NCBI GenBank assembly: GCA_051648405.1
Contig: JBOFFC010000114.1
Location: forward strand, 1-64,000
Source: JBOFFC01 sp051648405
GTDB lineage: Bacteria; Planctomycetota; Planctomycetia; Pirellulales; Lacipirellulaceae
DNA length: 64,000 nucleotides
Direction of reading: 5' to 3'
Made by a program: the position numbers and the translations under genes. Of this stretch, positions 8,124 to 16,731 are shown piece after piece. Numbering within the stretch: the first letter of the stretch is position 1; each line of letters starts with the position of its first letter. Under the pieces are notes generated by a model, which saw nothing but the letters and a program-made list of their open reading frames with translations, searched no databases and was not told the DNA's origin.

Positions 8124-8411
8124 GTGACCGCGCAGCACGTCCGCCGCCGAGTGGTCTACAGCGGCCGTGTTCAGGGGGTCGGCTTCCGCGCGACGACGCA
8201 ACAACTCGCCGCCGATTGGCCGGTCGTCGGCTGGGTCCGCAACCTCGACAACGGTACCGTGGAGCTGCTAGCAGAAGGGTCGGCCGGCTCCGTCGCGGGG
8301 TTCCTTGCCGCGGTCCGCGGGAAGTTCGCCCGCAACCTGACCCGCGAGGCGCCCGACGATCTGCCGGCAGGCTGCGACCCGCCGCTAACCCGCTTCTCGA
8401 TCCGGCACTAA
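8124..8411 (+). CDS. acyP: Acylphosphatase
   Basis: 95 residues, standard length. The signature VYSGRVQGVGFRATTQQLA holds the catalytic arginine, and GWVRNLDNGTVELLAEG holds the catalytic asparagine of the second signature. The enzyme hydrolyses acyl phosphates in the cytoplasm. The start is a GTG at 8124; no ATG fits. It sits 34 bases before an ABC-2 permease gene on the same strand. Confidence 0.92.
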   Translation: MTAQHVRRRVVYSGRVQGVGFRATTQQLAADWPVVGWVRNLDNGTVELLAEGSAGSVAGFLAAVRGKFARNLTREAPDDLPAGCDPPLTRFSIRH

Positions 8412-8445
8412 ACCACAAACTTCCCCCGCAGCGCCCCCCCGACCG

Positions 8446-9924
8446 ATGCTCACGCTCCCGCTCGCCAACCTGTCGCTCTGGTTGACCCCGCTCTGGATGC
8501 TGTCACTGGGGGTGACCGTTGGCGCCACCCTGCTCTGTCTGCTGGGAGCCGTGCTGTGGGTCGTGAACCGCCGTGCGGCGGAGCGGGCCGTGACGACGAT
8601 CGGCGAGAGCGTCTTTTTGTGGGTGGTCTACCTGATCGGGGCGATGGTGCTGCTCGCGGTGATCGCCGGGCCGCAGATGCCCGTGAAAGAGGTGATCGAG
8701 TCCTTGCAACGCCTGCCGTCGGTCGGCACGCGGACGGTGACCATCGACCTCGAGCCGCGCACCGAGGACAAAGCCGTCGCGGTGGCGTTCGTGGCCGAGG
8801 AAGTCACGTCCTACGAGGTCAAGAGCGACCAGGACGTCCGGCTCGCCGCCGACAAGGGGCTGGCCTTCTCTGCGCCCGTCGCCGTGGCGATCGGCGACGA
8901 GCCCTACACTTGGAACACCAAGAGCAAGTTCGGCCGCGGCTTCCAGGGCCCGGTTAGCGAGGTGTTCCTGACGAACGAGGGGGACGCCGCGGCGAAGGTC
9001 GAGATGACCTTTGTCTCGCAGGTCCGGACCCCCGAGGTCGCCCGCATCCCGATTGTTGCCGCCTCGGTCGTGGGGCTGTTTGTGGTGTACTTGCTGGTCA
9101 GTTGGCTCGCGCCGAACGTCAGCAACATCGCCGCCGCGACCGCCAAGGAGGCGATCGGTCAGCCGATGTACTTGCTGTTCGTGCTCGGAGGAGCGATCGC
9201 GCTCGTTTGCTTCGTCTACGTGCCTTACAACACGTTCGGCGAAGACGTGAAGATGCTGAAGGACTCGGGGCTCTCGACGATCATGGTCCTGGCGATCGTG
9301 TTCGCGACGTGGACCGCGAGCGTGACGATCGCCGACGAGATCGAGGGGAAGACGGCCCTCACGCTGCTGTCGAAGCCGGTCAGCCGTCGCGAGTTCGTCG
9401 TCGGCAAGTACCTGGGGATCCTCTGGCCGGTGCTGCTGATGTTCGTTCTGCTGGGTGTCGTCCTGATGGCGACGATCTCCTACAAGGTCGTCTACGACGC
9501 CCGCGAGACGTCGAACCCGACCCCCGATTGGCAGCTCTGCCACACCGAGATGATCACGACCACGCCGGGGCTCGTGCTGGCGTTCTTCGAGGCCGCCGTG
9601 CTGACGGCGATCAGCGTGGCGATTAGCACGCGGCTGCCGATGCTCGCCAACCTGCTGATCTGCGGGTCGATCTACGCCCTGGGGCACCTGACGCCGCTGA
9701 TCGTGCAGTCGTCGGTCGGGAAGAACGAGTTCGTGGCGTTCTTCGGGCGCCTGGTCGCGAGCGTCCTGCCGATGCTCGACCACCTGAACATCCAGGCCGC
9801 CATCGCCGCCGGCCAACCCGTCCCGTGGGCCTACCTCGGCTGGGCTGGGGTTTACTCGCTGCTGTACATCGTGGTCGCGATGCTGCTGGCGCTCGTGCTG
9901 TTCGAGGACCGCGACCTGGCGTAG
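8446..9924 (+). CDS. ABC-2 type transporter permease
   Basis: 492 residues. Two N-terminal membrane segments (about 15-42 and 58-80) are followed by a beta-rich extracytoplasmic region (about 85-195), then a group of membrane segments from about 200 to the end. DEIEGKTALTLLSKPVSRRE is the characteristic cytoplasmic element of ABC-2 and Gld-type permeases that contacts the ATPase. No ATP-binding gene is adjacent, so the partner must be elsewhere. Substrate unknown. Confidence 0.8.
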   Translation: MLTLPLANLSLWLTPLWMLSLGVTVGATLLCLLGAVLWVVNRRAAERAVTTIGESVFLWVVYLIGAMVLLAVIAGPQMPVKEVIESLQRLPSVGTRTVTIDLEPRTEDKAVAVAFVAEEVTSYEVKSDQDVRLAADKGLAFSAPVAVAIGDEPYTWNTKSKFGRGFQGPVSEVFLTNEGDAAAKVEMTFVSQVRTPEVARIPIVAASVVGLFVVYLLVSWLAPNVSNIAAATAKEAIGQPMYLLFVLGGAIALVCFVYVPYNTFGEDVKMLKDSGLSTIMVLAIVFATWTASVTIADEIEGKTALTLLSKPVSRREFVVGKYLGILWPVLLMFVLLGVVLMATISYKVVYDARETSNPTPDWQLCHTEMITTTPGLVLAFFEAAVLTAISVAISTRLPMLANLLICGSIYALGHLTPLIVQSSVGKNEFVAFFGRLVASVLPMLDHLNIQAAIAAGQPVPWAYLGWAGVYSLLYIVVAMLLALVLFEDRDLA

Positions 9925-9928
9925 GGCT

Positions 9929-10978
9929 TCACGCCGCCCGCAGGATCCGCGGCGCTGGCGCCTCGTTCGCGTGGTGGGCGATCGACTCGATCACCCGCTC
10001 GGCGATCGCCACCGCGTCGCGGCCCGCTTCGCCGGTGACGCGCGGCGCGGTCCCCGATCGGATCGCGCCGGCGAAGTCGAGCAACTCGCGTTCGATCGCG
10101 TTGCACGGGGGGGCGGTGTGCTCGGTCCTCACCAGCACCTCTTCGAACAGCTTGCCAGCGGCGAGCTCGGCCCGCCGCGCGGGGCTCAACCCCTCGGCGT
10201 CGAAGCGGCCGCCGAGAACGTCCGCCGACGGCTGAAGCGTCGTCGCGGTCCCCTTCGCGAAGTCGAGCGCCACAAACCCGCGGTCGTAGACCACGCGCAT
10301 CTCGCGCTTCGCCTCGTAGCTCACGCGGCTCGCGGTGAGGTGCGCGACGCAGCCGCTCGCGAACCGCAGCCGCGCAACGGCCATGTCCTCGTGCTGGCCC
10401 AGCACGCGGGTCCCGTGGGCCGAAACGCGGACGACTTCCGAATCGACCATCGACAGCGCGAGGTCGATGTCGTGGATCATCAGGTCGAGCACCACGCCGA
10501 TGTCGGTCGAGCGGAAGGTGTACCCGCTGGTCCGCGTCGCATCGAGGAAGCGCGGCGTCCCGAGCCCCTCGGGGGCGCCACTGGCGAAGGCCTCGAGCGC
10601 CGGGCTAAACCGCTCGACGTGTCCGACTTGCAGCACGCGGCCGCGGCGGCGCGCGGCGGTCACGATCGCCTCCGCGTCGGCGAGGGAGGGGGCGATCGGC
10701 TTCTCGACCAGGACGTGGACCCCCGCTTCCAAGAGCGCCACGGCCGTCGCGCGGTGCGTCGCCGTGGGGGTCGCAACGACCGCCGCATCGACGCGGCCCA
10801 GCACCTGGCGGTAGTCGGCGAACGGCCGGGCGCCCGTTTTGTCGGCGAGCGCGTTGCGGGCGACGCTGACGGGATCGACCACGGCGACGAGGTCGAACTC
10901 CGGCGACCCCGCGGCGAGCGTCGCGTGGTACCCGCCGAGCTTCCCGGCGCCAATGACTGCAAGACGGACGGCGCGCAT
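9929..10978 (-). CDS. Gfo/Idh/MocA-family NAD(P)-dependent oxidoreductase
   Basis: 349 residues. The N-terminal Rossmann fold begins RLAVIGAGKLGGYHA and carries the family motif VLVEKPIAPS. MIHDIDLALSMV holds the conserved Asp/His of the C-terminal domain. This type is often found next to lipid A genes, where it may act on a UDP-sugar; here it follows lpxA on the same strand, about 60 bases downstream. The end is convergent with the ABC-2 permease with a 4-base gap. Exact substrate unknown. Confidence 0.87.
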   Translation of the reverse strand: MRAVRLAVIGAGKLGGYHATLAAGSPEFDLVAVVDPVSVARNALADKTGARPFADYRQVLGRVDAAVVATPTATHRATAVALLEAGVHVLVEKPIAPSLADAEAIVTAARRRGRVLQVGHVERFSPALEAFASGAPEGLGTPRFLDATRTSGYTFRSTDIGVVLDLMIHDIDLALSMVDSEVVRVSAHGTRVLGQHEDMAVARLRFASGCVAHLTASRVSYEAKREMRVVYDRGFVALDFAKGTATTLQPSADVLGGRFDAEGLSPARRAELAAGKLFEEVLVRTEHTAPPCNAIERELLDFAGAIRSGTAPRVTGEAGRDAVAIAERVIESIAHHANEAPAPRILRAA

Positions 10979-11038
10979 GGTCGTGGGACTCCCCTTGGGA
11001 TCGGCTCCTCGCCGGAATGACTCGGTTGCGGCTGGGCC

Positions 11039-11848
11039 TCAGGCGGCGGCGCGGCGGGCGTCGCGCCCGCGACCGTGGCGGCCCTGAGACTGGCGGTCGA
11101 TGAACTCGAACAACCGCGCGACGGCCGGCGTCACGCGGTCGGCGCCGCGCAGCACTTCCTTGGCCGATTGCACGCCGACCTTCGATCGGTACAGCAGGCG
11201 GTGCGCCTCGGCGAGGCAATCGACGTCGTGTGAATCGAACCCGTTCCGCTTTAGCGCGACGATGTTGATGCAACGCGGGCGGGCGGGGATCCCCTCGCAA
11301 AGCATGTAGGGGGGGACGTCGTGCAGCACGCGGCTGAGGCCGCCGACAAAGCTGTAACTGCCGATCGTCGTGTAGTGGTGGACGGCGACGCCCCCCGACA
11401 GCGAGGCCCTATCCTGAACGTGGACGTGGCCCCCCAGCAGCGTGGCGTTGGCGATGATGATGTGGTCGCCCAGCTTGCAGTCGTGGGCCACGTGGGCGCC
11501 GGCCATCAAGAAGTTGTGGCTGCCGACGCGCGTGACGCCGTCTTCCTTCTCCGAGCCGCGGTTGACCGTGACCCCCTCGCGGAAGACGTTGCTGTCGCCC
11601 ACCTCGACGCGCGTGTCGGCGCCCGAGTAGGAGATGTCCTGGGGCTCGCCGCCGATGACGCACCCCGGGTAGAGCACGTTGTCGCACCCCAGCGCGACGT
11701 GCCCCATCAGGGTCACCGAGTTCAACAGCCGCGTCCCCGCGCCGATCTTGACGTGGGGGCCGATGACGCACAGCGGGCCGATCTCGACTTCCTCGTCGAT
11801 CTGCGCCCGCGGGTCGATCCAGGCGTTGGCGGCGATCTTGCTGGCCAT
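11039..11848 (-). CDS. lpxA: Acyl-ACP--UDP-N-acetylglucosamine O-acyltransferase
   Basis: 269 residues from the ATG at 11848 (MASKIAANAW). Hexapeptide repeats of the left-handed beta-helix fill residues 10-190 (EVEIGPLCVIGPHVKIGAG). The catalytic histidine lies in AGAHVAHDCKLGDH, and the C-terminal helical part includes CINIVALKRNGFDSHD. It performs the first step of lipid A synthesis in the cytoplasm. It follows lpxC on the same strand with a 77-base gap. fabZ, often fused or adjacent, is missing. The tail after residue 255 is Arg-rich (GRHGRGRDARRAAA) and beyond the usual family length. Confidence 0.93.
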   Translation of the reverse strand: MASKIAANAWIDPRAQIDEEVEIGPLCVIGPHVKIGAGTRLLNSVTLMGHVALGCDNVLYPGCVIGGEPQDISYSGADTRVEVGDSNVFREGVTVNRGSEKEDGVTRVGSHNFLMAGAHVAHDCKLGDHIIIANATLLGGHVHVQDRASLSGGVAVHHYTTIGSYSFVGGLSRVLHDVPPYMLCEGIPARPRCINIVALKRNGFDSHDVDCLAEAHRLLYRSKVGVQSAKEVLRGADRVTPAVARLFEFIDRQSQGRHGRGRDARRAAA

Positions 11849-11925
11849 CACAGTTTCTCCAACGTCCGCCGCGACGCGTTCGGCGCCGCATCCGTGCGGG
11901 CGCCACGCTCGCGGTCGTGGGGCGA

Positions 11926-12840
11926 TTACGCGGTCCGGCGTCGTGTCACTTCGGTCTCGATCGGGTGGGTCGCGAGCAACGCCTCGACCAGGTCGCCGTT
12001 GAGCCGGTGCCCGCTGCACGAGGCGACGATGTGCCCCACCAGCGGCCGGCCCAACATGGCGAGGTCCCCGACGACGTCGAGGACCTTGTGGCGGACGCAC
12101 TCGTCGTTGAACCGCAGGTGGTTGTCGATCGGCTGGCGATCGGCGTCGGTCTGCGGGTTGTCGCGGAAGACGAGGAGGTCTTTCGCGGTCACGTGGCCGG
12201 CCAGCCCCTGCTTGAGCAGCGCGGCGGCCTCGGACTGCAACAAAAAGGTTCGCGCCGGGGCGATGTCGCTGCGGAACGTGTCTTCGGTGACGTCGATCAC
12301 CAGCCACTGGCGGCCGATCGCCGAACCGTGGCCGTAGTCGAGTCGGTACTCGATCGTCAGCCCATCGACCATCGGCGGGCGGGCCTCGATCCAGACCTCG
12401 TCGCCGCCACACTTCACCGGACGCCGCACGACGAGCGGGTGGCAGAGCGCCGGTTGGTCTTCCACGCCGGCCGCGTCGAGCGCGACGACGAACTCCGCCG
12501 CCGAGCCGTCGAAGGCCGGCATCTCACAGGAGGTCACGCCGACCTCGCAGTTGTCGATCCCCAGTCCCGCGAGGGCCGCGAGGACGTGTTCGGTCATCTC
12601 GACCTCGGCGCCAGCGGTCGAGGCGAGCGCCGTGCGGCGCTGCGCGGGGCGGCGGCTGCCGATCAGGGCGGCGACGCGACCGTCGGCCCCGGCCGAGGCG
12701 AGGTCGTCGCGGACGAAGGAGACACCGGCGCCGGCCGCGGCGGGACGGAACTCGACCCGCACGGGGCGCCCGCTCCAGTAGCCGCGGCCCTCGATGGCGG
12801 CAGTGTTCGCGAGTGTGCGCTGTAGACGCGGCAGCGTCAT
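11926..12840 (-). CDS. lpxC: UDP-3-O-acyl-N-acetylglucosamine deacetylase
   Basis: 304 residues, the normal LpxC length. Zinc and active-site motifs are visible: EMTEHVLAALAGLGIDNCEV (first histidine), PAFDGSAAEFV, RTFLLQSEA, NDECVRHKVLDVVGDL (histidine and aspartate) and SGHRLNGDLVEAL (general-acid histidine). It performs the committed step of lipid A synthesis. It lies downstream of the Skp-like gene and upstream of lpxA, forming an envelope cluster on the minus strand. Confidence 0.94.
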   Translation of the reverse strand: MTLPRLQRTLANTAAIEGRGYWSGRPVRVEFRPAAAGAGVSFVRDDLASAGADGRVAALIGSRRPAQRRTALASTAGAEVEMTEHVLAALAGLGIDNCEVGVTSCEMPAFDGSAAEFVVALDAAGVEDQPALCHPLVVRRPVKCGGDEVWIEARPPMVDGLTIEYRLDYGHGSAIGRQWLVIDVTEDTFRSDIAPARTFLLQSEAAALLKQGLAGHVTAKDLLVFRDNPQTDADRQPIDNHLRFNDECVRHKVLDVVGDLAMLGRPLVGHIVASCSGHRLNGDLVEALLATHPIETEVTRRRTA

Positions 12841-12956
12841 GATTCCGTAGCTCCCAAGCGGGGCGTTGCGTCCGTGGCGGACAGGGTTCGCCGCGAGCGT
12901 GCGGCGGGTGGCTCCGAAGTGTGCGGAGCCGACTCGGCCGGCGTCCCACCGCGGGC

Positions 12957-12982
12957 CCCCCGAGCGCTTGCGCGCTCGGGGG
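12957..12982. terminator. Strong TTGC-loop hairpin between ompH-like gene and lpxC
   Basis: A perfect 11-bp stem (12957-12967 with 12972-12982) closes on a TTGC loop. There is no T-tract. It may attenuate read-through from the Skp gene into lpxC or stabilise the upstream mRNA. The same loop appears in hairpins at 2537-2556, in the ileS elements and at 58584-58597. Confidence 0.5.
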
Positions 12983-13020
12983 CCACTGCGGCGTGGAGGC
13001 CGGACTCTCGAAAGGCGCGG

Positions 13021-13644
13021 CTACTGAGGCGTCGCGGCGGGCCGAGCGGCCTGCTGAGCCGCGGGCTGGCCGGCGCGGTTCAGCAGCGCCAGCACGTCGG
13101 GCGTGATGTCCACCTGGTTCTGGTAGTGGACCGCCTTGTTGATCGCCCTAAGGATGCTGTCGCGGTTGTGGGGGTCGGCCTCGTCGCCGTTGAAGCGGAG
13201 CACCAATCCCAGACCTTGCCGCTGAGCGTAGTACTCGATGGCCTTCGACACCTCGACGTAGGTGTCGAAGTAGATCGTGGCTTCCTGCTCGACGAGCTCC
13301 TTGCGCTTCTGCGTGACTTCGACCTGCAGGGCGGCCTTCATCTGCAGCAACTGGTTGTCGAGTTGCTCGAAGTCCGGCGAGCCGGCCTTGAGACCTTGCA
13401 ATTGCTGCTCGCTGCGGACGATCTCTTCTTGCTTGGCCTTGAGGGCCGTGTCGACCGCGGTGAAGTCCCCCTTCATGCCGTCCATCGCGGTGCGGAACTT
13501 CTGATGGTTCTTAAAGATGTAGTTGATGTCGATGACGGCGACACCAAACTTTTGCGCGTTCGCGCTTGCCGGGCTCTGGGCGAAGGCGCTCGGGGCGAGC
13601 GCAACGACAAGGGCCGCCGCCGCGGCTAAAAACTGGGTCTTCAC
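13021..13644 (-). CDS. OmpH/Skp-family periplasmic chaperone
   Basis: 207 residues from a GTG at 13644, preceded by GGAG at a good distance; a longer upstream frame exists but the signal peptide begins here (MKTQFLAAAAALVVALAPSA, cleavage near AFAQ). The mature part starts with the OmpH-like strand FGVAVIDINYIFKNHQKF, followed by a long Glu/Lys/Gln-rich coiled coil (residues 60-150). Skp proteins hold unfolded outer-membrane proteins in the periplasm. The C-terminus is Ala/Gln/Pro-rich. Location next to lpxC fits the usual envelope-biogenesis grouping. Confidence 0.85.
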   Translation of the reverse strand: MKTQFLAAAAALVVALAPSAFAQSPASANAQKFGVAVIDINYIFKNHQKFRTAMDGMKGDFTAVDTALKAKQEEIVRSEQQLQGLKAGSPDFEQLDNQLLQMKAALQVEVTQKRKELVEQEATIYFDTYVEVSKAIEYYAQRQGLGLVLRFNGDEADPHNRDSILRAINKAVHYQNQVDITPDVLALLNRAGQPAAQQAARPAATPQ

Positions 13645-13854
13645 TTCAGCACTCCATTGCCGGGAGGGGTGGTCGTCCGTGACCAAACACACGGGAAGCC
13701 CGTTTCGCAGGGCAGCGGAACCGCCTGGCTGCGACCTTCCGACGAGGAAGGCGCCGCCGGCGTGGTGCGGGGACACACGCCAAGCGAAGGGGCTCCGAAA
13801 CGCGGCGGCATTCTTGCGAGAGGCGCGAAAGGCGTAAAGGGCAATCGCTGGGGA

Positions 13855-13933
13855 GAGTGGGCAGCAGGCAGTACGCTGTGGGCGAAGGCCACGGCGCGCG
13901 TCCTGCCGTCTGCCGTCTGCCCTCTGCCCACTC
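13855..13933. repeat. Inverted pair of heptanucleotide arrays at the 3' end of the M28 gene
   Basis: 13855-13871 pairs with 13917-13933 (16 of 17 positions). The right arm belongs to a period-7 array (GTCTGCC-like units, 13904-13930) that ends at the M28 stop codon at 13932. It would form a long hairpin in the M28 transcript. Confidence 0.7.
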
Positions 13934-15947
13934 ACCGCGGCGGCGCCAGCATCACTTCCAGCTTCACGCTCTCGCCGTCGCGGACCACTTCCACATCGAC
14001 GCGGTCGCCGGCCTCGAACTCGCGCAGCGCGGCGTCGAAGTCCTCGAGGTTCGCCACCAGTTGGTCGGCGAGCCGCACGATGCGGTCGCCGGCGAGGAGC
14101 CCCGCTTCGTCCGCGGGGCTCCCGGGGGCGACCCCCGCCAGCGCGTACCCCGCCCCCCCGACGCCGAACGCCGGGATGCTGCCGAAGTACGGCCGCTTGC
14201 CGCGACGCTCCGCGGCGATGCTCGGCCCTTTGGCCTCGACGAACGCCATCGCTTCGGTCGCCGTCGCCAGGCTTTCGACAACATCGACCGCGAAGTCAAC
14301 CACCCGCGCCGTCCCTTCGAGGTTCAGCAGCCCAAAGTCGTCGTCCGGCGTGTGGTACTCGGGGTGGTTCCCCGTGAAGAGGTGCAGCACGGGGACGCGG
14401 CGCGCGGCGAACGAGGCGTGGTCGCTGGGGCCGAACCCGCCGGGGCTCTTGGCGAGCTCGAACGCGTGCCGCGCGTTTGCGCGATCGACGAGCGCTTCGA
14501 GCCCCGCGCCGGTCCCCACGCCGCTGACCAGCAGCTTGTTCTCGGTGAGCCGCCCGACCATGTCGTAGTTGACCATCGCGTAGGTCTGCTCGATCGGCGC
14601 CACGGGGGTGCGGACGTACGCGGCGCTCCCCAGCAGGCCGCGTTCCTCGCCCGTGAAGGCGACGAACACGATGCGGCGGGCGTTGTCGACGTCGAGCCGC
14701 GCAAAACGCCGCGCCGTCTCGACGAGCGCGACGACCCCCGAGGCGTTGTCGTCGGCCCCGTTGTGGATGTCCCGCGAGTCGGGCCGCGAACTGCCGACCT
14801 CGCCCCGGCCGAGGTGGTCGTAGTGGGCGCCGACGACGACCGCCTCGCTGGCGAGGACCCCGCGCCCCTCGACCACGCCGACCACGTTGCGCACGCGACG
14901 CGAACGCCGATCGACGTCGGCGCTCGCCGCGAGCCGCCAACGGGCGAGGGCAAAGCTCCGCGGCTTGAGGTCGGAGTCGATCTGTCGCTGTAACTCGGCG
15001 AGCGACGGTTTCCCGGCGCCCTTAAGAACGCGGTCGATCACCGACGGGCGCACGCTGAGGACCGGCGCCTCGCGCTCGGCGCCGGTGGCGTAGTCGAAGG
15101 GAAGGATCGGGTCCGCCGCTGCCGCCACCTCCCGGTCGCAGCGCGCGACGAGCCGCGCCTCGCGGTCGATCTGCTTGCGCAACTCGGCGACGTCGGCGCC
15201 CCCGGGGGGTTCCTGGGCAAGCCGCGCACGGAGATCGACGAGGGTCGCTTCGCCCTTCGCTCGTCGGTCGCGCCAGCGGGCGAGCTCGAGCGCGATCGAC
15301 GCGGGGTCGGTCACGACGACGGCCGCCGCCGCGCCGCGTCGCAGGGCGCCCCCGACCTTCGCCACGAGCGCCGCGTGGCGGCTGTTCTCCGTCCCGTCAA
15401 ACACGCTGTGGGGGTCGGCCTGCTGCGGCTCGTGCCGCAGCAGCACGACAACGCGCCCCGCGACCTCTAGGCCGGCGTAGTCGTCGTACTCGAGCTCCGG
15501 CGCGGCGATCCCGTAGCCGCCGAAGACGAGCTCGGCATCGACAACCCCGCGCCCGCCAAGCGCCAGCGGTGTGAAGTCGAGGTTCGGGACCAGCGTCAGG
15601 GGCTCGCGCGCCACGTCGGGACCGACGATCGCCGCAGTGCTCGCCGGCCCGAGGGTCGCTGCGACCGTCACGTCGAACTCCTGGAACGCGCCACCGGAGA
15701 CGGCGTCGGTCCGCAGCCCCGCGGCGCGGAGCTCTTCGGCGATCCGCTCGGCGGCCAGGTCGAGGCCGGCCGTTTCCAGTCCCCGCCCTTCGAGTTCGTC
15801 GGACGACAGGACCCGCGCCAGGCGCGCCATCCGCCGGACCGAAGCCTCGCGATCGCCGGCGACAGCGAGTCCCCCTTCTCTAGACAAGTCGAGCCCCCAG
15901 CACGGCGCCGCAGCGAGGAGGATCGCAGCTAGCAACGTGGGTCGCAT
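13932..15947 (-). CDS. Secreted M28-family metallopeptidase with PDZ domain
   Basis: 671 residues. A signal peptide (1-18) is followed by an M28 fold interrupted by a PA-like insertion (about 120-260). Zinc ligands are visible: VVVGAHYDHLG (His), NGADDNASG (Asp), AFTGEERGLLGS (Glu pair), MVNYDMVGR (Asp) and PEYHTPDDDF (His). The last 100 residues form a PDZ domain (FGVGGAGYALAGVAPGSPAD, AGDRIVRLADQ). Likely a periplasmic or surface aminopeptidase. An Arg/Glu-rich insertion near residues 215-260 looks coiled. The 3' end abuts a heptamer repeat array. Confidence 0.9.
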   Translation of the reverse strand: MRPTLLAAILLAAAPCWGLDLSREGGLAVAGDREASVRRMARLARVLSSDELEGRGLETAGLDLAAERIAEELRAAGLRTDAVSGGAFQEFDVTVAATLGPASTAAIVGPDVAREPLTLVPNLDFTPLALGGRGVVDAELVFGGYGIAAPELEYDDYAGLEVAGRVVVLLRHEPQQADPHSVFDGTENSRHAALVAKVGGALRRGAAAAVVVTDPASIALELARWRDRRAKGEATLVDLRARLAQEPPGGADVAELRKQIDREARLVARCDREVAAAADPILPFDYATGAEREAPVLSVRPSVIDRVLKGAGKPSLAELQRQIDSDLKPRSFALARWRLAASADVDRRSRRVRNVVGVVEGRGVLASEAVVVGAHYDHLGRGEVGSSRPDSRDIHNGADDNASGVVALVETARRFARLDVDNARRIVFVAFTGEERGLLGSAAYVRTPVAPIEQTYAMVNYDMVGRLTENKLLVSGVGTGAGLEALVDRANARHAFELAKSPGGFGPSDHASFAARRVPVLHLFTGNHPEYHTPDDDFGLLNLEGTARVVDFAVDVVESLATATEAMAFVEAKGPSIAAERRGKRPYFGSIPAFGVGGAGYALAGVAPGSPADEAGLLAGDRIVRLADQLVANLEDFDAALREFEAGDRVDVEVVRDGESVKLEVMLAPPR

Positions 15948-16146
15948 CGCGCCTCGGGGGGGGATTCGGGAGCAAAACGTTCGGGTCGTCGCGGCAAGAA
16001 AACCTTAACGAATCGTGCGTGCTGCGCCGCCGGTGCGGGCATCGACTTGGCTTTGACCGCGCGATCGGCCGTCGCTAACGTCCGCCACCCCGCCGCGCTC
16101 GCACGTCGAGCCGGCTGACCGTACCCCCCCAACCGGAGGCCGCCGC

Positions 16147-16518
16147 GTGCCAAGCTCGCAGCGTGTCTTAATCGTCGATCCCAACTCCGAGACCCGGGGA
16201 GTGCTGCGCACGCTGGTCGAGCGTCTCGGCGCCGAGGGGCGGGAAGCGGCGACTCCGTCGGCCGGCGAGCGGGTTGCCGCCGGCGAGACGCCCGACCTGA
16301 TCGTGATCGACATCGACGGCGAGCGGCTTTCGACCGCCGCGGCGGCGGACTCGCTGCGCGATTGGGCGGCCCGCAATGGCGTCCCAGTCGTCCTGCTCGG
16401 CGCCCGGCGCCCCCTGGTAGCGGGGGTCGGGGGGGACGAGTTCCTGCGAAAACCCTACCACTTCGGCGCCTTAGCCCATAGGATTCGGGGCACGTTGGCG
16501 TCGCGGCGTGCTGCCTGA
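16147..16518 (+). CDS. Degenerate response-regulator receiver domain, stand-alone
   Basis: 123 residues with a GTG start. The fold is recognisable from VLIVDPNSETRGVLRTLVER, PDLIVIDIDG (candidate phosphorylation aspartate) and FLRKPYHFGALAHRI (conserved lysine). Only one acidic residue is present in the first loop, where active receivers have two, and the Thr/Ser position after strand 4 is glycine (VPVVLLGARRP). Phosphorylation may therefore be lost. It precedes the FHA-GAF kinase by 213 bases on the same strand and may be its partner. Confidence 0.7.
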   Translation: MPSSQRVLIVDPNSETRGVLRTLVERLGAEGREAATPSAGERVAAGETPDLIVIDIDGERLSTAAAADSLRDWAARNGVPVVLLGARRPLVAGVGGDEFLRKPYHFGALAHRIRGTLASRRAA

Positions 16519-16731
16519 GCCGGCGGCTTCGCGGACGCTTTCGTTGAAGGGTCGACCGCCGGACTCCCCCTCCGCGGCCCGAAGCGACTCCGAGCGCCGC
16601 GTGGCGGGGCGTTTGGCCTTTTCCTGAATCCACTGCGTACCTTTGGGGCCACCTACGGCTTCGGCGGTTCGCGACCTGTACCCAGCCCCGCCATCGGCCT
16701 CGCTTCGCGGCGAGGCGCCGCCCCGCGTCCT

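Noticed and set aside
8503..9816. 437-residue open frame on the minus strand
   Set aside because: Antisense to the ABC-2 permease; extremely rich in Arg, His and Asp, as expected of a shadow.
8446..9924. Complete ABC exporter operon
   Set aside because: No ATP-binding gene lies next to the permease, so only the permease can be called.
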